NCBI GenBank assembly: GCA_000729835.1 | Contig: JFHB01000002.1 | Coordinates: 248,001 to 312,000, forward strand | Source of the DNA: Atkinsonella hypoxylon | Taxonomy: Eukaryota > Ascomycota > Sordariomycetes > Hypocreales > Clavicipitaceae | Length of the DNA stretch: 64,000 nt | Direction of reading: 5' to 3' | Shown: positions 45,462 through 57,780 of the stretch, piece by piece | Numbering within the stretch: position 1 is the stretch's first letter | How the letters are laid out: each line of letters starts with the position of its first letter | Program-made: the position numbers and the translations under genes | Notes under the pieces: model-generated | Seen by the model: the letters and a program-made list of their open reading frames with translations, nothing else | Database searches by the model: none | Told to the model about the DNA's origin: nothing

Positions 45462-46532
45462 CTTGTAGAAGTGAGTTAGATCAATGCAATGGACAGTAGC
45501 CCCCAGCTGCAGAATATTGTTTTTAATATAAAGAGAACCAGAGATAAAAGCAAATGCTGTAAAATGCTGTAAATACTAAATTGGGACGATTGGGACAATC
45601 AGAATAATCGACTGCAGGAGAGACCAGGAAAGTGAAACCAATAGGACTAGGAGGGGGAGAAGAAGGAAGAAGCCAGATGCGTTGATGAAGCTTCACACAC
45701 CCATCTAAATGCGGAAGCATGGGAAGACTGCAACGACGCTCTTATTCGGCTCGAAGTTCTAAGCGAGACACTTCAGCTGAATTCTTTGCTTTCGTCCAGC
45801 AATGACTCTTTTCCTCGCCTATAGGCGTTTCTGTCCTGGTGTCACACGCGTTGAGACAAACTAAACTGACGGGCTTAGTTGATAAGGTCCAAGTGTGCGA
45901 TACAGGAGACACGGCGGCGTATCAATTGAAGTGCCGACAACGGGAAAACAAAGCGAGACCACGGCTGATGGCAGATCATTCGCAATAGAAACGTCCAAGA
46001 CAAGAATTGGATGACGTAAAAGTACAAGAGCAGCTCTCCAGAGCGGGAGAGGCAGGCAGCGTGGTATTGGAAGAAGCTGCTGTCGGGCGTGCGCCAGTTA
46101 CACACTGCGCACCACCCACCGACGGGCCGGGCTCAACTCGGTCATGAGCGATGAGATGTTGCTTGCGTCTGTGATGTCGCTCCGGGTGCAAGTGACCTTG
46201 TGGGGAGCTGCGCTGGCAAGAGGCGCAACCGGTCGGCAGGAAAGCAGGCAGTTTTGGACAGGGATGAAAGTGAGGCTTGTGTAGCGATCGTGCGAGCGCA
46301 GAATTGAGAAGTTGGTCCTCCCTTTCGACAACCTTGGTCGTATCTTGGCAGAAGGCGTGAAGTCCTCTGTGTGTGGATTTGGGCATGGGGGACGGGGGAT
46401 GGAGGAAAAAGTAAAAGATGGGATGGGGAAGTACAAGATAAGATGGCAATTTGAACTCGATCCGAGAACAGAATAGGGCATGATAGAGGATGGTATCAAT
46501 GCGTCGCAATCATCAACAGACTCTCAACTCAC
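45462..46532. other. Long candidate intron or 5' flank of the Gag1-like gene
   Basis: 1.07 kb between the main Gag1-like exon and a possible upstream exon. It has GT/AG ends in compatible phase (gtgagt donor at 46532, acag-type acceptor before 45461) but is ten times longer than other introns here. A minus-strand open frame inside it (46509 down to 45976) has His/Ser/Pro-rich composition and no motif. Confidence 0.3.
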
Positions 46533-46674
46533 TTGGTGACGCGGCTGGCTGGTTCTGGACCATGGCGGCGTTCGTTTCTGGCTCTGACTCGAGGTGGTGG
46601 TGGTGGTGGTGGTGATGATTGTTGGTGCTTGTGTGGCGGTCGATGGTTTCGCCATGGTCTCCCGTGGCGATCAT
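46533..46674 (-). CDS. Candidate 5' exon of the Gag1-like gene, with an eight-His run
   Basis: An ATG at 46674 opens MIATGDHGETIDRHTSTNN followed by eight histidines and LESEPETNAAMVQNQPAASP, ending at a perfect GTGAGT donor. Its phase (1) matches the acceptor at 45461, giving a spliced junction that reads PKESHGATGAP. The intron would be 1,071 nt. Without transcript data this remains a proposal; it could be the start of a separate short gene. Confidence 0.35.
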
Positions 46675-49600
46675 GGTGGGCTGCTGTCCAGGCCCAGGAC
46701 AAGAGAAATACCGGGGCCCGGGAGCGGAAAGCAGAAGCGAAAGCGAGACTTTGTCTGAGGAATACCTGTAATATGTCTGGTGTTGATCGTTGATGATCAA
46801 CGACGCTGTTGCAGTGGTAGCACTTGTAACCTGCAGGCGGGAGTTCCTACCTGAGGTACTTCCAGCTACCTCAAACGATAGAGGACTGAAGGAGCGCTCC
46901 TGCCAGCAATAGCAATGCCATGCGTGACGTGCAATGAATGAATGGATGGATCAGGACGCCTACCTGGGTAGCTAGGACAGAGAAGCGAGACAGATCATCA
47001 ACAGATGGCAAATACTTGCAGTCCTAGGGCTCAAGGATAGGGATGGAGCCAATGAGGACTAGGCTGAATCAGAGGAACTTTGATTTTGTATGGGAGCCTC
47101 ACAACGATAGAAGTCCCCAGCCGGCAGCAATTGAGGATTGAGGCCGCTTAGTGATAGCTACCGGTAGGTAGCATGGAACGGAAAACGGAGTGGGTCCACG
47201 GCATGGCCTGAGGCCTTAGGACTGCCACGGGAATGAATGATCTGGTGCGAAAACAAGGGGGAAAGGGGGGGGGAGGGGGGCCTGCAAAGGCTACAGAAGG
47301 CTACCGGCGCTTGAGTGGACCATGTTCGCCAAATAAGGACAAAACGTGGACCAGTAACGCCTTCCTTCTAAAGAACTCTGCTGCGGGGAAGGACGAGACT
47401 GTGAGGAAGTATCTTAAAGAGAGAGTTTCTCATTGGTGCATAACCCTGTCCGTACCGCGTTAGAGCCTTATTGGCACGTACGAGATTTGTTGCTAACCCT
47501 CCTGCTCCGTACTCCAACACAGGAAATACTAATCCTAATCCCGATCACAACCACATCAACCCCGGCGTCAATGTGGAGTCAGCCGGACAGGGTCGTGTGA
47601 CCACATCCCTTCAACAGCGTCCAAGTGAGCAGGTCGGTCACGAGCCCCACTTCGTTTCGATAAGGATAACAGTGGCTTTTTAGTTAACGAATGACTAACA
47701 ACAACTCTATGACGAAGAGCACTTCAGCCAAGGAGACAACTGCAATCAAGAGAGCCTGACCAGAAGCCCGTCAAGACGTGCCAATCTAGCGACTAGTGCA
47801 CTAGGCATGGTACTTCTACTACGGCTAGTCTTGCGTGCAGGCTAAAGTACCCCGAAGTCCCGTCTGTCATGATCAGTCAACTTCTGCAAGTGATGAGCTT
47901 TTGCTCCCCTGACACTGTGTTGACAGATTGATCGGGACATCGCGGCCGCCTACATACACCGAAAATCAACAGGGCGCGATATGCCAGTCGGTTATATTTG
48001 TCACCGGCGTGACTTGGGGTGATGGCCGACAGGGAGGTCGCTGCACTAATAACGTCGCAAGGAGAATGGCTGAATAATTACCCGATCTGGTTCGCAGAAG
48101 ACCATCTCGAGACGAACACTTGCTCTCACCATCCGAATGAGCTTGCTGCTCAGTGGTAATGACGGCTTCGAACATCCAGTGAGCCGACCAGGTTGCCATT
48201 GCTGGACACGCGCCTATCAAGCTATTGTACATGGCCGGGATATTCCACTTACCAAGCCGACAGGATTCGCAGCTTATCCGTGATGCGGTGCGCCAACGCT
48301 GCAGTTTAAAACAAGTGCTGGCTTATGTACATGTAGGCACATGGGATGGCTTGGCATAAGCATCCAGGATGATCACAATCAGCCAAGAAGGGCGCAAAAA
48401 AACGGCCTGCTGCTGAGGGGGGCATGGCCTTCCTGGAATGAATCCTTATTCTCAGATTCTCCCTGTAGGGGCAACTCACCATGGGTGCCCACGTTGCACG
48501 AAGCCTTTGTACATAGATTCCGGATCTCGAGCTAGACCCGAGCGAGAACGAGGACCAAACATCGAACGGCTCTGACCTGACGCCTTTCCCAGCTTTTGCA
48601 TCTCGGCTACAAATGCCACGCGACTGTCTCGCATTTACGCCACACATTTACTGCGTGGTATGTGTTGCCGCGCTGATCAAGTGTGTCAAACGGCTGCCCC
48701 CTTGTGTAAGCCCAGACGGTGTGCATCACTATACAAGAATAGCGGAAGGGGACTGAGACTGGATATACGGTGTAGAATTCACCGCTTAAGTTGGACGATT
48801 GTGCACCAGTTGCATTCATTCCTTGCATCTGCTGCGCTCTTGCTCTTGGGATGTGCTCCATCGTAGGCCACGATTTTCTCCGTCCCGCAGACCCGGACGT
48901 CACAAACACCCCCGGGGATTCGGTCATCATCCGTGAGGACCAACAATTCTGTCCCGGACCCTACGGAGTACTCTCCTTGTCAAATCTGTCGGTGCCTATG
49001 AGCATAATGACAAGTGCAATCGAGTTTATGGCATTAGTGCTTCTTGTTCGAATATACTCTGCAAGTCATCTTGCATGAAAGCACCGGAAGACGGCCCGCA
49101 ACATTCTATGATGATAGACGATCTCACCGAGTACCAGTCTTTTCCGCACTTGAGCACCCGGCATCGGCTCTTGTAAGCAAGTCAGCCTGACCCAAATTGA
49201 GCTTCCACAAGCATCCCGTTCTTGCAACCACAACACTGGTAGGGACTCGACAGCATCGTTCGATCTGCCTGCCCCCTTTTCCACGGCCAACTAACTATAT
49301 TCTCCATCGAAAAAAAAAAAATTATTATTATTATTATTAATATTAATAATAATAAAGTCGCCAGTTTCCCGCAGTTGGAAGTCTCATTCTCAAGAAACTC
49401 TTTGCATATGCATCCAGACCAATGGGGCCATCTGGATGTGTGACAATTGTTCTCCTCTCTTACCTTTCACCTGCAGCATGTTGCACGACATGGGCCGAAA
49501 TCCCCCCCCTGCAGTCAATGCAAAAGCCGTGACACCCTAACATACCGCCGCTGCAGAGCACCGTCTCCAAGCCCCCTTGAGTTACTGCCCTCCCGTATTC

Positions 49601-50938
49601 CGTACCAAAGAGACATCGATAGATGCAGATGCAGTCCTATCAACCATGCCCCTTGCACTCCCCTTCACCCCAGCCGCGCCGTGTTCACCATCTCCAAGAC
49701 GTTCCACAGCCCGCCTGGCCCAGAACAGCAATACGAAGAGCTATCAAAAGAATCGTCAACGCTACTTCAACGTGCGCATGCACAGAAAAGGGACAAACCC
49801 CAGGCAGTCCTGATCGTGAACCGAGCGTTTCATGGCTGTCTACAGAGTATACCGACAGAGGGTGAAATATGCTGCCGATGGATAAAGGGCCTACGCAATC
49901 ACTGGTTGCAGTTTGTGGTGCTTCTTTCGCGGCATCTATCATCATCGTCAAAACTATAGTCGTCTCTCCAAAATGCAGCTCACGGTAAAGGACACCATGG
50001 CTAACTCACCACAAAAAAAAAAAAAAAAAAAAAAAAAAACCCCGGCTCAACTCGCCATCACTCTTCAGATCGACCTGCAAGAAGCAATACGGACGCTTTC
50101 CCGTCACACCCAGATAAGCGAGTGGCTATGGTGAAAAATGTATAGACATTGAAATCTCTAGGTCCGTATGGGGTTGCGATTTCCATCGACAGCTGTGCTA
50201 CGCTGTTACAAGTACAGCAATTATGTTTCTGGGAATGTGCACAAATCCATTGTTCAATTTACCTTTATGTTCTAATTCTAGCCCTATGTTGCGCCTACAG
50301 GCTGATAAGAGCAGTCGTCGTCTGCTCGTGTAGTCCGTACGCCATACCACTACTTGCTCTATGGCATAGTTTCACAATCCCAGACTGATGGGCCGTTCTC
50401 GTCTATCTCGGCCATTCCTCGCGGTGTACGGCAGCTATTTGGAATGACAAAAAAAAAATATATATATATATACATGGCTGACCACGTTCTCGGCTCTTCT
50501 TAATCTTGTTCACCAAATTGAGAGCAATGTCTAAGCACAAAATGGTTAAAAAGGGCGGCAGACTTTCCTATTCTTCCCTCTCTATATAGTACCCACGTTT
50601 TACCATGCTCGTTCCAAATCTAACGTTAAACTAGCTGCGAAAGAAAAGCTCATTGTGATGTGCCCGATACCCCAAAATCTGAGGCTTTTGGGCGATGTTC
50701 CAGGGTCGAATGTGCATCAATCACCTTATAGCTTTTGTCCCCCTGAACCAAATCACCAACCATCAGGAGAAACAGATAAGAGAAAAAGGGAGCAAAGAAA
50801 AATCACGCAAAATCACGTCCAACACACCTCGTCCGTCATGTTCCCAAACAGAATCTGCAAATTTCGCTGTTCAATGAGCACGGGACGTTGTAGGCCTAGC
50901 AAAATATCAACTATGTCGCTTGATCCAGAGTTCGTAAA
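46675..50938. other. Gene-poor stretch of 4.3 kb
   Basis: No supported gene. Simple sequences present: an ATT/AAT microsatellite at 49321-49355, a run of 27 A at 50013-50039, and (TA)n at about 50459-50472. A plus-strand open frame of 170 codons at 49447-49959 has Cys/Pro/Ser-rich composition, no domain, and two competing frames over the same DNA, so I do not call it. No transposon signatures were seen. Confidence 0.5.
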
Positions 50939-53514
50939 TCAAACTTGCGTTGACAGTGGGAGACTGACGCCTTCATCCCAGCTTTGACGTAAGCTTTTGA
51001 AGAACTTGTCTTCTTGTTCTTGGCGATCACAATCAGCAAATATACTTTCGCGTTTAATTGTCGTAAATTGATTTTCACCGTTGATCTTTTGTGTTAAGGA
51101 CTCTTTGCTCCCGTGCTCTGTGAGCCCTGCTTTGTGCACAGACTCTACTCGCCATTTTCCCTCAGCAGTCGTAGTTTTATCATGTTCATTCGTAGCTGGA
51201 ACAGAAGTGTCCAAGTAGCTTTTATTGTCCTGTGATTGTTGGATTCCGGTCTTGACATGTCCATTTCGAACACGATCTTGCCCGGCTCTGAGTTGATGCT
51301 GCCGCCTTTGCTTCTTCTTCTTTGCTCGTTTATCAGCATTTCGAACCGCAGCATTCCACTCCGGATAGTCCTCCAGGCTAATCTGGAACTGTTTTCTCAA
51401 GTAATGATCGTACTCGCCCATGGCGATTTTGCGGCATTCCGCATCAAACAGAAGTTGAGACTGGTCTGTAAAATCTTTTCTCTGCACTGCCTCTCGCACT
51501 GCGCTGTATATGCTCTCAGCTCTGGGATTCATAAAGTCGAGTATCAAGCTATGCGGTATGCTGTTATCGAGGCTTATCAATTCTTTGGTTCGTTGTTCGC
51601 ACAAGTTATCAAGTAACTCTTCTGGCTTGATAAACTGTTCACATTCCTGTTCACGTCCCGAATCCTGTTCAAGAGCCTCCCCCTCGACCGCTGCTGTCTT
51701 GCATGGCTCCGATGTCGCAACATCTCCGTTCTCGTTTCCATTCGGCCCTGCATCGATAATCGTGACCGGAGGCTTCTAGCCAGCCAGGCCATCAGGGTTA
51801 TCCGATATTGAGGGATCCAGCACTGCGCTATCCGCGCAAGGGGAGAGATTCAACAACTCCTTTTCAAAATTGTAGCTTGCATCCGCTGGGACAACATCAT
51901 GATCTAGTCTGGCGTCCGGCGTGGTATCGTAAGGAAACGGAAAGCTGCCAGACATATAATCCAGGAAATGTGTCGCAGGCATCATCTGAGCGGTAGGTGC
52001 CATCGATGTCTGGAAATCCTGCCCTGCCTCAACCATATACTGACTTGGCTGCGGAACGCTTGCTTTTTCAGCCTGTTCCTCTCGCAATGTCGCCTTTGAG
52101 GCTTTGCTCTTTCGAGACGGAGTAGTAGTTACTGACACATCTAGTTCCTCTGTTGTCGTGCTACTGCCACCCCATGCATCTCGTTCATTTGTCTTATTCA
52201 TGTCACACACACGATCTATGCGTCGGACACTATCGGCGCCTCGAACAGAGTGGTAGACTTTTCCGTTATGGACATATTCTCTTTCCTCCTTTTGGCTATC
52301 TGATCTTTCTTTGCCAGGCGGGGAAGTCTTTCTGCGTCGTTTGGCTGGTTGGCCGTTTTGCACTTCGTTGCTGGCTCTCTTGTTGGCAACGCGACTTTGC
52401 ACGTTCGCCAGCTGCATCTAATCAGTATACAAGGGCTGAATATGTCTTTAATGATTGGCTTCCACTCACCACGTTGTATTGAAGCTTTATATCTTGCTTG
52501 ACTTTACTCAGCGCCTTGTCCAAGGCCTCGCCCTTGGGCATCTTGTTATGCAACTCATCAAAATAAGCACTCATGTAATTTTCAACGCTCTTGCAGATCT
52601 GATAAATGTCATAGTTAGGCGACTGATTCAGATTGATCCCAGCAATCGTATTTCTCTCCTTCAGTCCGTTCTGAAGGTGGTCGTAGAAGTCGGCATGGCC
52701 GGTTCCGTAGCCTATTTTGAAAGCCTCCATCAAACCCTTGTCAACAATCACATTCAGCTTATCTGCAAGTTTTCGATCGAGAGCAAACTGAGAGCCGGAA
52801 ACATTCCACGGCTGTGGTTGGGGTGCATGACCAACTCCCTGCCACTCTTCAGGTACGAAGGTCCTTTTCGGACGCTGTGTTTGCGTCCGATTAGTGAGAT
52901 TTGTGGCTAGAGGAGACTGGCCAACTGTCACGGGATGAGTTCCGAGTGCCACACGGCTCGGTGGTTTAGAGAGCAAGGGCGTTTGGTTAAAGGGTCCACC
53001 AGAGATGAAAGTATTATGGGAATTTTCGATCCCTGCGAGTGGTGTAACTAAGCTATGTGATGGAGGAGCGGTCGTCGAGAACAGTTGCTCGGTTGTGCCA
53101 TGGGACGCCCCTCTACTAACGTGAGAAGGATTGGATATCGGAAGAAAATTCATCGGTTGGGAAGGATGTGCAATGAGTGTCTCCATATTGGGAGGTCCTG
53201 GAAAGTATTGAGGTTGTTCTTGATTTCCGAAATTCAGGTCCGACTGCTATTTGGGCATCAAGTCAGCATCAACGAATCTCAGGCTCTTATCATGTGCTAA
53301 TATTGTCTCATACCGTCTGATTATAGTAACTGTTGGGTTCTGCCTGGTTCGCATTAGGAACATATGTTCCTAGATCGAAGGACTCATGGTAAAGCCCGTA
53401 AGCAGCCTGCGTCTCTGCTGGGTTGACATAATTGGCAAGCATCTGCTGACTAAAACCATTGCCAAAAGCCTGTTCGTTGGCCGCACCTTCCATATGTCGT
53501 CTTTGTGGTGACAT
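50939..53514 (-). CDS. Unrecognised nuclear-like protein; frame crossed by one in-frame TAG
   Basis: Exons on the minus strand: 53514-53314, 53246-52470 and 52417 onward. Exons 2 and 3 are joined by a 52-nt intron with GTGAGT donor. Exon 3 stays open to a TAG at 51778-51776, after which the same frame is open again to 50939. A 48-nt intron (51823-51776, donor GTGCTG, acceptor GGCTAG) would remove the stop in phase and give 802 residues; without it the protein ends after 540 residues. The N-terminal 150 residues are Gln/Asn/Pro-rich. A more ordered helical part (about residues 200-330) has KLADKLNVIVDKGLMEAFKI and YDIYQICKSVENYMSAYFDE. A basic cluster PAKRRRKT suggests the nucleus. The last part is charged, with KRAKKKKQRRQ. 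I do not recognise the family. Confidence 0.65.
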
Positions 53515-54612
53515 TTTGAGAACTTGAAGCTGTTTACCTCTCTGTTCCACGCAGGACAAGCCGTGAACCACAGTTCCACAGTTCTAGAGTCGCAAGCTCA
53601 TACAGGAAAATCGCCCCGTACGGTCTCGGACGCGATCAGGAGAGAAAACCGGTTGATGAGCAAAGAATATAAAGCTGCTGGAATGGCGAGAGGGCTCCTC
53701 AAAGCTATGCACCAACATTCAAAGTACCCGAAATGCTTGTTGCAGCCAAAATGATGTATTTGCAGCCAGTGGTCTGCGGAAGGGTGAGCGGAGCGAGGAC
53801 GGAATGGGGGGGAGAAGGGGATGCGGACGTATTTAGGGAAACGAAAACCGGTGAACAGGCCTTACACTCCGCTTTGCCGGAACATGGGGCGCTTGCCGTT
53901 GCACATGAAAGAGTTGATAACAAAGTGAAAACTAGGTCAGGTATGCGCTCGCACAGCAAAGCAAGGTGGAAGAAACATTGAGTGAAGTATGGAGCTATGA
54001 CCAGGACACGGGGGTCGGATGACATGCAAAAGTGAATCCAAAGTGATTTGCCACAAAACTAGAAATCTTACACAGATATGTTACCATCGGTTACCAGGTT
54101 CGCTCTGCGCCAACATTTGTGTGTGTTTTGTTGGTTTAAAATGTATAGCTGAAAGCGCGATGCCGCATAGATGTAGCAGTGAGCCTCGGCACCGATTTTC
54201 CCTTCCATGTTTCTTTGTCAAAAGCAAAGGATTGTGTATAAGAGAAAAGGTACGACCCAGCATGAAAGGGATGTTTGCAGTCAGCTATCGGAAGTGCTTT
54301 GTGCCTCGCAACCTCGTGGTTTGCCAGGCAACCAGGATCAACTTGCGGAGATGATGAACGCAGAACAGGAACATCCGGCCCAGTAATGCTCATGCAATTT
54401 GCCAGCCTGTCAGTTAGACTATCGTGTGTTCAAGTCTCACAGTGGCCGGATAAGAAAAGGAGCGAAGAAGCTGTTCTCTGCCTGTATCCATTGATGTACA
54501 AGTTCCAAGACTGGGTTCAGCTCGACGTCATGTCGTCTCCTCGAACAAGACCCTTCCTTTGTATAAACTTCTTTCGCAAACTCCATTTGAACATGAACTG
54601 CTGGCCGTGATT
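53515..54612. other. Intergenic between the unrecognised gene and IES2
   Basis: 1.1 kb holding the promoter of the unrecognised minus-strand gene and the 3' flank of IES2. Only short, overlapping frames are present. Confidence 0.5.
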
Positions 54613-56001
54613 CTATGCCACCTCTTGCACCATTTTGCCAGATGACGGACCGCCACCTTGTCTAAACACCTGACCAGCGGGTCCAGCCAGTATATCACCA
54701 GGCACTGAAACCTTACTTCCATTTTTGTTGTTGACCCATCTGATCAAGACTGAACTAGGCTTCTGTGAATCTTCATCAGGGCTGTCAATTCGGGCGGCGG
54801 CGGCGGCAGCAGCCTTCCGGTTCATTTTTGGTGCTTGCTTTTTCAACAGCTTGTTGATCGTTTCCATCTAGAGGTCTCATTTAGTCACGGGTGACTCCTA
54901 TACATAATTAAAGAAAAAAAGAAAAAGGCAAGGAGAAGTGCCCTTAAAATTACCTTGACTTCTTCTGTGCGCTTCTCGCTGAGGTTGCGACGACGTCGGG
55001 CCATCTCCTGTCGCCGCATAGACAGCTCTTCAGCGGTAAAATGCTTCTTTACTTGCACCTCTGATTTTATGTCGTTAGATAGGTATGGTCATGACACGAG
55101 CTAATCCAGTCTTGGGCTTACCATCAGATAACTTCATGTACTCCTGGGGCTCATCCTCGAATCTAGCTCTTTGCCGCTTTGTCATTTTAGTCAGGTCTGG
55201 AGACTCTTCTTGACTCCCTTCATCGCTGTCGGCTTCAGCGTCCCCACGAAGCTCCTCACCCTCGGCATCCTCGTCTTCTTCCTCTCCTTCCTCTTCCTCC
55301 TCATCTTCTTCTCCAGCGACTTCAATTTCTTCGCCCTCTGCATCTTCGTCAGCCATGGTCTCGTCGCCGAAGCCCATTGTTTGGTCCGGATCACTATCTG
55401 CAGGGTCACTCAAATCGTCATCATCGTCGTCGTCGTCGTCTTCTTCCTCATCGACGGTCATTTTGGCAGCGGCAGCTTTGGCAGCGGATCTTGGAGCGGG
55501 TTGCGATACCCGGATTATATGGCTCACGCCGGGGGTGATGGAAGCATCCATATCAATGTCTCCTTCAGCATCTTCGTCTCCTTCAGTATCAACATCTTCC
55601 CCTTCAGCATCGACTTCCAGGTCATCGCCCTCGACATCTTCGTCCACTTCTTCTACCTCTTCAGCTTCGGCATCTTCACCGTCCTCATCATCTGGACTAG
55701 AATCGATCACATAGTTCTTTCTACCACCACGATTTCTGGTACCGTGAACAATTTCGCCGCCATCGAAGCGGTCGCTTCGCCGATTAGCACCCCGTGTTGA
55801 CCTGGAACTCTTGGCCGCAACACTTTCATCCGGTGATGATGACGGCACGTCTCGAGAGGCACCGGCACCAGATGTGCGACCGGACCTGCGAGATGTCATT
55901 GGGCTTCGTTCACTTCTATCACTTGCGTCAGCCCATCGTGCATGCACAGAAATGGACTCATTTGCCCTTGTAGCGGCACTTCGCCGCGGTCGTGTGGCCA
56001 T
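54613..56001 (-). CDS. IES2: INO80 chromatin-remodelling subunit Ies2 (PAPA-1 family)
   Basis: Three exons on the minus strand, 56001-55122, 55060-54954 and 54867-54613, give 413 residues. The ATG at 56001 (MATRPRRSAATRANES) is preferred; the frame upstream begins with TTG. Residues 1-110 are basic and Ser/Arg-rich. Residues 115-265 are extremely acidic Asp/Glu/Gly repeats (EDAEGE, EEEDDDDDDDDD). The PAPA-1 domain follows: MTKRQRARFEDEPQEYMKLS, DEVQVKKHFTAEELSMRRQE across intron 1, MARRRRNLSEKRTEEVKMET across intron 2, then NKLLKKQAPKMNRKAAAA. Ies2 (human INO80B) binds the Ino80 motor and helps couple ATP hydrolysis to nucleosome sliding. Both introns are placed with confidence because they restore the conserved domain. 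Divergent from PEX14/17 with 1.8 kb between starts. Confidence 0.93.
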
Positions 56002-57780
56002 AGCTGCTTCTCTCGAAAGATGTGTCAAGGGCACTGCAGTTCTGCAAAACAAAGGTATCCTGAAGACACACAGACCTAACAGGTAGGTATCTAGGTATCA
56101 TATATGCAGGAAATAGGAAATGCAAGATCTGGGTCGGAGCAATCAAAGCCGTTCCTTTGATAAGATAACACGCCACAGAAAGGTAGCCGTGCAGCCGAGT
56201 CTGACTAATTACAAGTATCAAGGTAAAGCAGATTGCGGTAGGTGAAGGGATTTAGAAATTGAAACCAAGGAAGAAAGGACAGTGTAAAAGAGACTGGAGC
56301 GAGTGACAGACAGCAAGCACGTGGCAACGATGAGTGGATTGAAGGATTAGCCAGCGCTGCACGCACGTGTGCTTGAGTAGCACAGGGTCATGGCTTTGGA
56401 TTGGCAAAGGACACGGAGACGGAACTTGCTCATAACCAGGCAGCTTTCATGTTGTTATATAGCTCTGGGTCGGGGTTGGCCCAACAGCATTGAGAAGTGT
56501 GAAACAGGTCCCTTCCTCACGACAATGTGCGACAAAAGACTCGAACCAAGGCCAGCGAAATGTGGGCTAGGGAAAGCAGCCGACAATGAATGACGGATGC
56601 CAAGCACACGAGGAGCCAACGCTCTGCGACGGCGCAGCGCAAGCTGAGAGAGGTGAGGCTGGTGAAGCGGGTGAAGCAAGGTGAAGCAAGGTGAAGCAAG
56701 GTGTAGAAGAGAAATGGGTAGCAGCAGGTGTAGATGAGATGACATTAGCGCTGCAGCGAACATCAAAGGAAAGAGACAAATAGCTTACCGGCACAGGACG
56801 GGGCGATGGTCCGTCGCGAAATTGTTGGTGAATTGACCACGGCCACTTGGCACCGGACTGGTTGGTTGGTTGGTTGGTGGTGGATAGCGGCAGGCAGACT
56901 TCCGCGTCGTACTTGGATCGTGAGCCGGCCAAGAGGAACCGGAATCTGGATGTATGATGTCTGGTATAATATGGAATCCTAAAAGCAGCACAAGATTCTG
57001 CTGCTGGTGGTTGTCTTTGCCTGTTTGCCTGACAAGCTACCGAATGCTAGCTGTCCCTGCTTGAAACGTCTGGTCTGAATGTCGGGATGTCGGGATGTCG
57101 GGATGTCTGGATGTCTGGATGTCTGGATGTCTGGCGGTCGTCAACGTGCGCTCTGGACCTAGTCAGTAGCAAGGTGCTGCCAAAATGCACAATCAAATGC
57201 GCTGCAAGATTCACGTTGCACCACTCCGACGTCAAGACTGTCCAAATGTCGCTCCCCCTTCTGGGAGAAGCAGTCACTATTGCTCAATGAAGAGTCGACG
57301 ACCTCCGTACAGAGTACTGGATACTGACAGGGGTCGTGGGTTATTCCGAACAAAGCCCGTTTTTACGCCCAAACTCACCCTTTACAAAAAAAAAAAAACA
57401 AAAAAAAAGAGAGTCACACCTTACTAAAAGTCAAATACAGATTTCTAGGATATTTTAAAACCCACTGAAAACATACATGTATGTTATGATTGAATCCATT
57501 TTGGATACTGGTAGTCAACCTGAACGAGACCCGCTTTTTGGCCTGCATCCATCTGCCGCAGCTGCTTCAAGAGGAACACAATTGAAACTCCGCCGCGCCC
57601 TCAGATTTATTATGGCGGCTTGGCTTTGCCGAGGCATGATGCTCTCCAATCTCAGACCATAACATAGCCCGTCCTTCCCACCTTTCATGCCGTCACTATC
57701 CGCGAACCTTGCTCTCTTTTTGATCCTTCCGCCTTACTCGCAATCACACTTCGACCTCACTTCAGCAGCCTTCCCAGATA
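56002..57780. promoter_or_regulatory. Divergent promoter region IES2 / PEX14-17
   Basis: 1.8 kb with no supported gene. Contains GGTGAAGCAA-type direct repeats near 56668-56703, an 8-bp minisatellite at 57079-57134 and A-rich runs at 57386-57408. Several minus-strand frames are simple composition biases. Confidence 0.45.
57079..57134. repeat. 8-bp minisatellite ATGTCKGG, 7 copies
   Basis: Three copies of ATGTCGGG followed by four of ATGTCTGG, about 650 bp upstream of PEX14/17. The switch from one variant to the other is clean, suggesting local duplication after a single change. Confidence 0.9.

Noticed and set aside
45976..46509. 177-codon minus-strand frame inside the candidate long intron
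   Set aside because: Low-complexity, no domain, overlapped by another frame of equal quality.
49447..49959. 170-codon plus-strand frame
   Set aside because: No family signal, competing frames on both strands, simple-sequence context.
52597..52605. ATCTGATAA as an iron-response site
   Set aside because: It lies in a coding exon of an unrelated gene; treated as a chance match, as is the one at 55123.
55171..55800. 209-codon Phe/Val/Ser-rich plus-strand open frame
   Set aside because: It is the antisense of the Asp/Glu repeats of IES2 and lacks any independent evidence.
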